Assembly: GCA_947627955.1 (NCBI GenBank)
Contig: CANQXZ010000014.1
Span: 1-37,683 of the forward strand
DNA: 37,683 bases
Reading direction: 5' to 3'
Source of the DNA: an uncultured Clostridia bacterium
Lineage (GTDB): Bacteria > Bacillota > Clostridia > Christensenellales > Borkfalkiaceae
Part shown: one piece after another, positions 33,341 through 37,683 of the stretch
Layout of the letters: every line of letters begins with the position of its first letter
Position numbering within the stretch: the stretch's first letter is position 1
The notes under the pieces: model-generated
The model's input: the letters and a program-made list of their open reading frames with translations, nothing else
Databases searched by the model: none
What the model was told of the DNA's origin: nothing
Made by a program: the position numbers and the translations under genes

Positions 33341-34012
33341 TTATATTGTTTTTAATCTGTTTAAACCCAAATCGAAATCGAAAAAAGTGTAAATGGAGGT
33401 AATCGCCCCCTTGAATTTCAAGGACCACCACGGCACCACGCCCACAAGCGCATCATACGAAAAATCTCCGTATTGCCCGCGGCTGTCGGTGCTGTTGTCG
33501 CGGTTGTCGCCGAGCACGAAAATGCAGTTTTCGGCGACGGTGTGCTCGCCGTAATTGTAGTCGGCGCTTGCGTTTAAGGGAGAAACGTAGTCCTCGTCCT
33601 GCGCGACGAATTCATCCTGTCCCGCCTTTTTGAGGTACAGCACCCCGCCCTCTATCTTTACTGTGTCGCCGCCGAACGCGACGGCGCGCTTTATTATATT
33701 GTGCATGTTCGATTTGCCCGTCCCCGCACGCAATACCACTATGTCGCGGTATCCGGGGCGGGCGTGCACGTCCACGAAGACGTAGTCTCCGCCGCGCACC
33801 GCGTAAGATACGTTGCTGGGCGCGCCCGTGAGCGTGGGAGACATCGATTCCCCCTGAACGTAAATGCTCCTGTAATTCAGGTTGAAAAAGGTTTCAAACG
33901 CCAGAATTACGATAAGCACGGCTACCGCCGCAACGAATATTATATTGAATTTTGAGGTCCTGCCGCCCCCGTAGAGGCTTGCCCTCGCCGTGTTCAGCAT
34001 ACTCAAAGCCAC
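33341..34012 (-). CDS. lepB: Signal peptidase I, Ser/Lys type (LepB)
   Basis: A 223-residue membrane protease that removes ordinary Sec signal peptides. One helix lies at about 22-44. Catalytic Ser57 is in Gly-Glu-Ser-Met-Ser-Pro-Thr-Leu, and Lys108 is in Ile-Ile-Lys-Arg-Ala-Val-Ala-Phe-Gly-Gly-Asp. The Leu-Gly-Asp-Asn-Arg-Asp-Asn-Ser-x-Asp-Ser-Arg box follows. This is the standard bacterial type and contrasts with the two Ser/His enzymes at 3803 and 7607. The start is GTG at 34012 or ATG at 34000. Neither has a clear ribosome-binding site, and both are near the upstream stop at 34003, so coupling is likely. Confidence 0.95.
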   Translation of the reverse strand: MALSMLNTARASLYGGGRTSKFNIIFVAAVAVLIVILAFETFFNLNYRSIYVQGESMSPTLTGAPSNVSYAVRGGDYVFVDVHARPGYRDIVVLRAGTGKSNMHNIIKRAVAFGGDTVKIEGGVLYLKKAGQDEFVAQDEDYVSPLNASADYNYGEHTVAENCIFVLGDNRDNSTDSRGQYGDFSYDALVGVVPWWSLKFKGAITSIYTFFDFDLGLNRLKTI

Positions 34013-35679
34013 ATGATATTGTTGACGGCGAAAGGCGCGCCGCCCGTTATCGTGAGTTTATAGTCGGAGGAAAACGCCGCCAGCGCAACGCCGCTCTGGT
34101 TTTTGAGGAATTTACTCTCCACTATTATGCTCTGCCAGACGCCCCCGACGATATAATGGTCGTCGGTGTATTCCTCCCCGCTGCCCATATCGAGAAACGA
34201 AAACTTCACCGTGGAAGTGGAATCGCAGAAGATATCGAGTTTCAGCACATTGCCCGCCGTGGGCGTGAATTTGGGATTGTTGAGCCTGTAAGTCGTCAAA
34301 CCCGTCTTGGAATAGAGCCCCCTGACGCTGCTCGTCTTTTCCACGACTTTGGGCATCTCCGAATCGCCCATAATGAATATGCCGCCGACGGCGAATTTTT
34401 CGGGCGCGGCGCTCGTGAAGCCGCCCGTATCCTCCTTATCGGAATACAGCACGCGGCTCTTGCTCTGCATGTTTCTGAAAGCGCCGCTTATCTTTTTGGC
34501 GACGATCTTCGACCATACGGTAAAGCCGTTTATATATTTTACACAGCCGAACACGAACACCGTACTCGTCTTTTCATATATGTTGAGATAGAACTCCTGC
34601 TCTTTGGGGGTTATCTTGCTCTTTGCGGGGCACGCCGTCCAGTCGCGCATCACGGAATCCACGCAGTCCTCCGCGATATACACCGAACAGCTCTCCACTA
34701 TTCCCTGATCGTCGAACATAGCCCGCGCGATGAGGTTCGATTCCTCGTCCACCTCCACGGAAATTTCCGCGGGCTTGGGTATGAACACATGCCTGTTTTT
34801 GAGATTTCTGTCCAAAAACATGAACATGTCAGCCGCGCACTTCCAGCCTATACAGCCGTTGAAATGCACCGAATAGGCTATGGCGCTTTCGCCTATGAAT
34901 TTGGGATTTATCCTCGAAAAGGTGTCGTACGCCCTGTCGTAGTCGAACGCGGCGTCGTTGGTGGAGCAGAGCATCAGCACGGGACAGCGCACATAGGGCG
35001 CATACGCCTGCGAATCTATGCCCGCGATAAAGCGGTATCTCTCCTCGTTGAGGTCGGGTTCCCCGGACATGTACTTCGCCATTCCGAGATAGGCTCTCCA
35101 CCCCGCGGCGCAGACGGGTATTATGCAGGAAAACTCTTCCGCAACGCCGAGTTTCCACGCTATCTCGCCGCCGTCGCGCAGACCGACAACGGCGATCTTG
35201 CCGTTCCCGCTGCGCTCCTCGGCGTATTTTTTCGCGTAAATGCCCACGGCGACCCATTCATACCAGCTTGTCTCCACGGCATTGGTGTCAACGCGCGAAT
35301 AGTACGCGCCGCTCGAAGCAAAATTGGCGTAGTCCACGTCGGCGGGATACTGCGTATAGAAATCGCACCCGTCCCACTTCCCGCGGTAGTCCACCATGAG
35401 CGCTGAATAGCCGCGGTTGGCGAACAGCTTCAAAAGTTCGTCGTCGATAGTGCCTTTGCTGTCAGGCAAAATGAGCACGGTCTCCGTGGAAGGCGTCTTT
35501 TTGTTGTACGCATAGGCGGCGGCAACGATCACCCTGCCGTCGCGCGTTTCCCTTCCGTGGAATTTCACGCGCTCGATCCTTATCCCGTTTTCTTCCTTGA
35601 CGGAAACGGTTTCGGGCAGGGTTTCCAAAGATGAGTTGAAAGACTCCCACAAAGTCAAAGGCGTTAAAATATTAGGCAT
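34003..35679 (-). CDS. Alpha/beta-hydrolase-fold protein with altered nucleophile elbow
   Basis: A 558-residue protein without a signal peptide. Residues of about 30-320 look like an acetyl-xylan-esterase/dienelactone-hydrolase-type fold: Asp-Tyr-Arg-Gly near 97-100, a Cys-Pro-Val-Leu-Met-Leu-Cys strand, and a late Asp and His. At the nucleophile elbow, where Gly-x-Ser-x-Gly is expected, it reads Gly-Leu-Arg-Asp-Gly-Gly (166-171), so the serine is absent. It may be inactive, or the elbow may be misplaced by me. Residues from about 330 on resemble beta-rich carbohydrate-binding or jelly-roll sequence. The start has GGAGAATAA just before the ATG. It is the first gene of the nine-gene operon; I see no strong promoter upstream. 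Confidence 0.7.
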   Translation of the reverse strand: MPNILTPLTLWESFNSSLETLPETVSVKEENGIRIERVKFHGRETRDGRVIVAAAYAYNKKTPSTETVLILPDSKGTIDDELLKLFANRGYSALMVDYRGKWDGCDFYTQYPADVDYANFASSGAYYSRVDTNAVETSWYEWVAVGIYAKKYAEERSGNGKIAVVGLRDGGEIAWKLGVAEEFSCIIPVCAAGWRAYLGMAKYMSGEPDLNEERYRFIAGIDSQAYAPYVRCPVLMLCSTNDAAFDYDRAYDTFSRINPKFIGESAIAYSVHFNGCIGWKCAADMFMFLDRNLKNRHVFIPKPAEISVEVDEESNLIARAMFDDQGIVESCSVYIAEDCVDSVMRDWTACPAKSKITPKEQEFYLNIYEKTSTVFVFGCVKYINGFTVWSKIVAKKISGAFRNMQSKSRVLYSDKEDTGGFTSAAPEKFAVGGIFIMGDSEMPKVVEKTSSVRGLYSKTGLTTYRLNNPKFTPTAGNVLKLDIFCDSTSTVKFSFLDMGSGEEYTDDHYIVGGVWQSIIVESKFLKNQSGVALAAFSSDYKLTITGGAPFAVNNIMWL

Positions 35680-35791
35680 TTATTCTCCTCGGACGCGCCG
35701 CGCGCGTTTAAAACCGCGGCGCCAAATCGTAAAGTCAACGCAAAAAATCACGCGTTTCGATAAATTTAAGGGCATTTTAAGGGAAATGGTG

Positions 35792-35820
35792 TTGATTTTT
35801 TTCCTTTTGCCCTTTATAAT
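35792..35820 (+). promoter_or_regulatory. Sigma-A promoter of the DnaD-like gene
   Basis: TTGATT (35792-35797) and consensus TATAAT (35815-35820) are 17 bp apart. The leader of about 85 nt ends with GGGGGGT at 35897-35903 before the ATG at 35912. The rest of the 232-bp gap after 35679 shows no gene. Confidence 0.8.
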
Positions 35821-35911
35821 ATAACTTACTCGATTTTACGCCATTATCAGTTCTAATCATTATATAGTATTTCGGCAAATAAATCAAGCGTAAAACGGGG
35901 GGTTTGAAAAA

Positions 35912-37645
35912 ATGCCATTCATTTCGGTATCGGACGGCGTGGCTGCAAAGTCGTTTACGCACGTCGAAAACAAGTTCATAACAAAATATATGCCCGAGCT
36001 CGATCCGCTGGCTGTGAAAGTATACCTCTTTGCCCTGTACGTTTACCAATGCGGGCAGAGCTACACCCTCACAGACCTCTCCAAGGCTCTCAATATCTCC
36101 GAAGAAGACGCCGAGGGGTATTTCAAGTATCTCGAAGAGTTCGAGCTCGTCTCCATAACGTCGGAAACACCCTTCGAGATCAAGATACTCGACGCGGAAA
36201 ACGTGTACGGCACGCCCAAAAAGCTCAATCCCGAAAAGTATGCCGATTTCGCCAAATCCGTCCAGAACATCCTGAAAGGCAGGATGATCTCGCCCTCGGA
36301 GTTCAGGGATTACTTCTATCTCATAGAGGAATACGGCTTCGAACAGAACGCGCTACTCATGATAATCAACTACTGCGTCAACCTTAAAGGGGACGATATC
36401 AGGGCGGCATACATAAAAAAAGTGGCTAAAACGTTTGCGCAGGACGGGATAACCACGGCGGCGAAAGTCGACGAAAAGCTCTCTTCCTACACCTCCTCCA
36501 CGCCGGCGCTTGTAAAGCTGTTCGCCGCCGCGGGGTTCAAGGGCAAGCCCGACGTAGACGACGACAAACTCTATAAAAAATGGGTAACGGAACTCGGCTT
36601 CGAGGACGAGGGCATAGCCGCCGCCGCAAAGCTCTATAAGGCAAAGAACACCGCAAAGCTGGACGAAGCTCTCGAAGAACTGTTCAAGAACAGAAAATTC
36701 GACAAGAAGGAAATAGAGGATTTCTGCGCGACGAAGAGCTCGGTTTATTCTCTCGCACTCGACGTGGCGAAAAGCCTCGGCGTCTACATGCAGAACTCCT
36801 CCCCGTATGTGGAAAACTACGTTTCGGTGTGGCTGAACTGCGGGTTTACGTTCGACGGCATAAAAAAGATCTCAGCATACTGCTTTAAAAACGGAATGAA
36901 TTCCTTTCAGGACATGGACGCGTTCATAAAAAAGCTGTACGACGGCGGCATGGTATCCGACGACAGCATCGCCGAATATATCTCCGAAAGGGAAAAAGAG
37001 GACAAGATACTCCGCGAAATACTCTCCGTATGCGGGCTCACGCGCAAGATAATCCCGTGGGACCGCGAATCGCTCGCGAGATGGCGCAGCTGGAATTTTT
37101 CGGACGGCATGCTGTTCGAGGCGGCGAAGATATCTTCGGGAAAATCCAACCCCCTCGCCTACATGAACGGCGTGCTCTCTTCATGGAAGTCGGAGGGGAT
37201 CATGTCGGAGGACAAGATAGACCGAAAGCAGGACGCCCCGAATGCCGGCGGAAGCCGCGAGGAGCGCGCCGCATTGGAGAGACACTACTTCTCCCTCCGT
37301 CAGGCTGCCGAACTGCGCGCCGAAAGGATCTTAAAGACGGCGACGGCGGATCCCGAGTACGGGGCGATAAGCAAAAAGCAGAACGAGCTGTCGATAAAAC
37401 TCGCGTTTGCCGAGATACGGGACAAAAATACAGCCGCAACACTCTCTTCAGAGATCGCAGAGCTCGAAAAAAGAGCCGACAGGCGGCTCAAAGAACTCAA
37501 TATCGACAAGGCGGACTTTACCCCCAAGTATTCCTGCGGGATATGCAACGATACCGGCTACGACAAGGACGGCAAGCCCTGCAAATGCATGATAGAATTT
37601 TTAAAGACATTGAATTGTCAAACTAAGTGCAACAGTAAGAGATAA
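35912..37645 (+). CDS. DnaD-like replication protein running into a DnaC/DnaI N-terminal domain, probably truncated
   Basis: A 577-residue frame. The N-terminal winged-helix-like part (about 20-110) and repeated helical segments with DnaB_2/DnaD-type features (about 120-430) fit a primosomal DnaD relative. From about 450 to 560 the sequence resembles the N-terminal helicase-binding region of DnaC/DnaI loaders: charged helices, then Tyr-Ser-Cys-Gly-Ile-Cys-Asn-Asp-Thr-Gly-Tyr and Cys-Lys-Cys, a zinc-ribbon set of four cysteines. In loaders an AAA+ ATPase follows. Here the frame ends 18 residues later, in AT-rich sequence unlike the gene. I infer a DnaD-DnaC-like fusion cut short, perhaps by an insertion sequence. 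The alternative is a natural DnaD protein ending in a zinc ribbon. The start has a GGGGGGT site. Confidence 0.65.
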   Translation: MPFISVSDGVAAKSFTHVENKFITKYMPELDPLAVKVYLFALYVYQCGQSYTLTDLSKALNISEEDAEGYFKYLEEFELVSITSETPFEIKILDAENVYGTPKKLNPEKYADFAKSVQNILKGRMISPSEFRDYFYLIEEYGFEQNALLMIINYCVNLKGDDIRAAYIKKVAKTFAQDGITTAAKVDEKLSSYTSSTPALVKLFAAAGFKGKPDVDDDKLYKKWVTELGFEDEGIAAAAKLYKAKNTAKLDEALEELFKNRKFDKKEIEDFCATKSSVYSLALDVAKSLGVYMQNSSPYVENYVSVWLNCGFTFDGIKKISAYCFKNGMNSFQDMDAFIKKLYDGGMVSDDSIAEYISEREKEDKILREILSVCGLTRKIIPWDRESLARWRSWNFSDGMLFEAAKISSGKSNPLAYMNGVLSSWKSEGIMSEDKIDRKQDAPNAGGSREERAALERHYFSLRQAAELRAERILKTATADPEYGAISKKQNELSIKLAFAEIRDKNTAATLSSEIAELEKRADRRLKELNIDKADFTPKYSCGICNDTGYDKDGKPCKCMIEFLKTLNCQTKCNSKR

Positions 37646-37683
37646 AAAAGTTAAATAAATCAACAGGTTTTTTGTAAGATAAA
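37611..37683. mobile_element. Possible end of an insertion sequence at the window edge
   Basis: From about 37611 the composition drops sharply to A+T-rich. TTGTCAAACTAAGTGCAACA reads like the outer end of an IS30-type element, by memory of such ends. No transposase codons are in the window, so this is tentative. Confidence 0.3.

Noticed and set aside
35706..35736. Promoter for the nine-gene minus-strand operon
   Set aside because: A TTGACT is present on the minus strand at 35736-35731, but no acceptable -10 box lies at 16-18 bp. The only A/T-rich match is at 19 bp and poor.

Overview
The window reads as a chromosomal segment of a Bacillota, most likely an uncultured gut-type Clostridia (my guess is near the Christensenellales). 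The evidence is gene content: SipW-type signal peptidases with their substrates, a DnaD-domain protein, a Sua5 / arginine-phosphatase-like / rpiB run as in Bacillus, and a ComEC protein. Promoters are near-consensus sigma-A boxes with 17-bp spacers. Several start codons are GTG or TTG. No rRNA, CRISPR array or prophage is visible.

Region 1 (1-977) holds a tRNA-Leu(CAA), a strong hairpin terminator, a tandem array of about four 150-bp units that carry hairpins, and an AT-rich intergenic stretch ending in a promoter.

Region 2 (978-11542) is the most unusual part. It is a surface-protein export cluster. Four proteins have an N-terminal signal segment ending in Ala-Trp-Phe (SipW-cognate type), and a fifth, related by its C-terminus, has no such motif. 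Two Ser/His (SipW/ER-type) signal peptidases sit in one minus-strand operon. Between them lie a membrane-anchored McrB-like AAA+ ATPase and a DUF2357/McrC-like partner that has a long coiled-coil tail and no visible nuclease domain. The two main substrate paralogues are convergent and share a perfect 132-bp inverted repeat covering the ribosome-binding region and signal peptide. That repeat could support inversion or gene conversion.

Region 3 (11661-21365) is a cyclic-di-GMP signalling block on the minus strand. It encodes a canonical GGDEF cyclase, a REC/HD-GYP phosphodiesterase, a lone Hpt protein, a 1000-residue hybrid histidine kinase with two receiver domains, and two EAL phosphodiesterases with degenerate GGDEF domains. 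Its position beside the export cluster suggests, but does not prove, that it controls surface or matrix production.

Region 4 (21476-26503) holds a Xer-type recombinase, a MalY/PatB-type aminotransferase, TcdA and ComEC. tcdA and comEC are divergent, have overlapping -35 boxes, and comEC looks leaderless.

Region 5 (26521-35679) is a tightly packed nine-gene minus-strand operon: an alpha/beta-hydrolase-like protein, lepB, an ACT-domain protein, a UPF0210 protein, pepF, dnaB, a Sua5 protein, an arginine-phosphatase-like protein and rpiB. Region 6 (35792-37683) encodes a DnaD-like protein that runs into a DnaC/DnaI-type N-terminal domain. It then stops abruptly in AT-rich sequence that may be the end of an insertion sequence.
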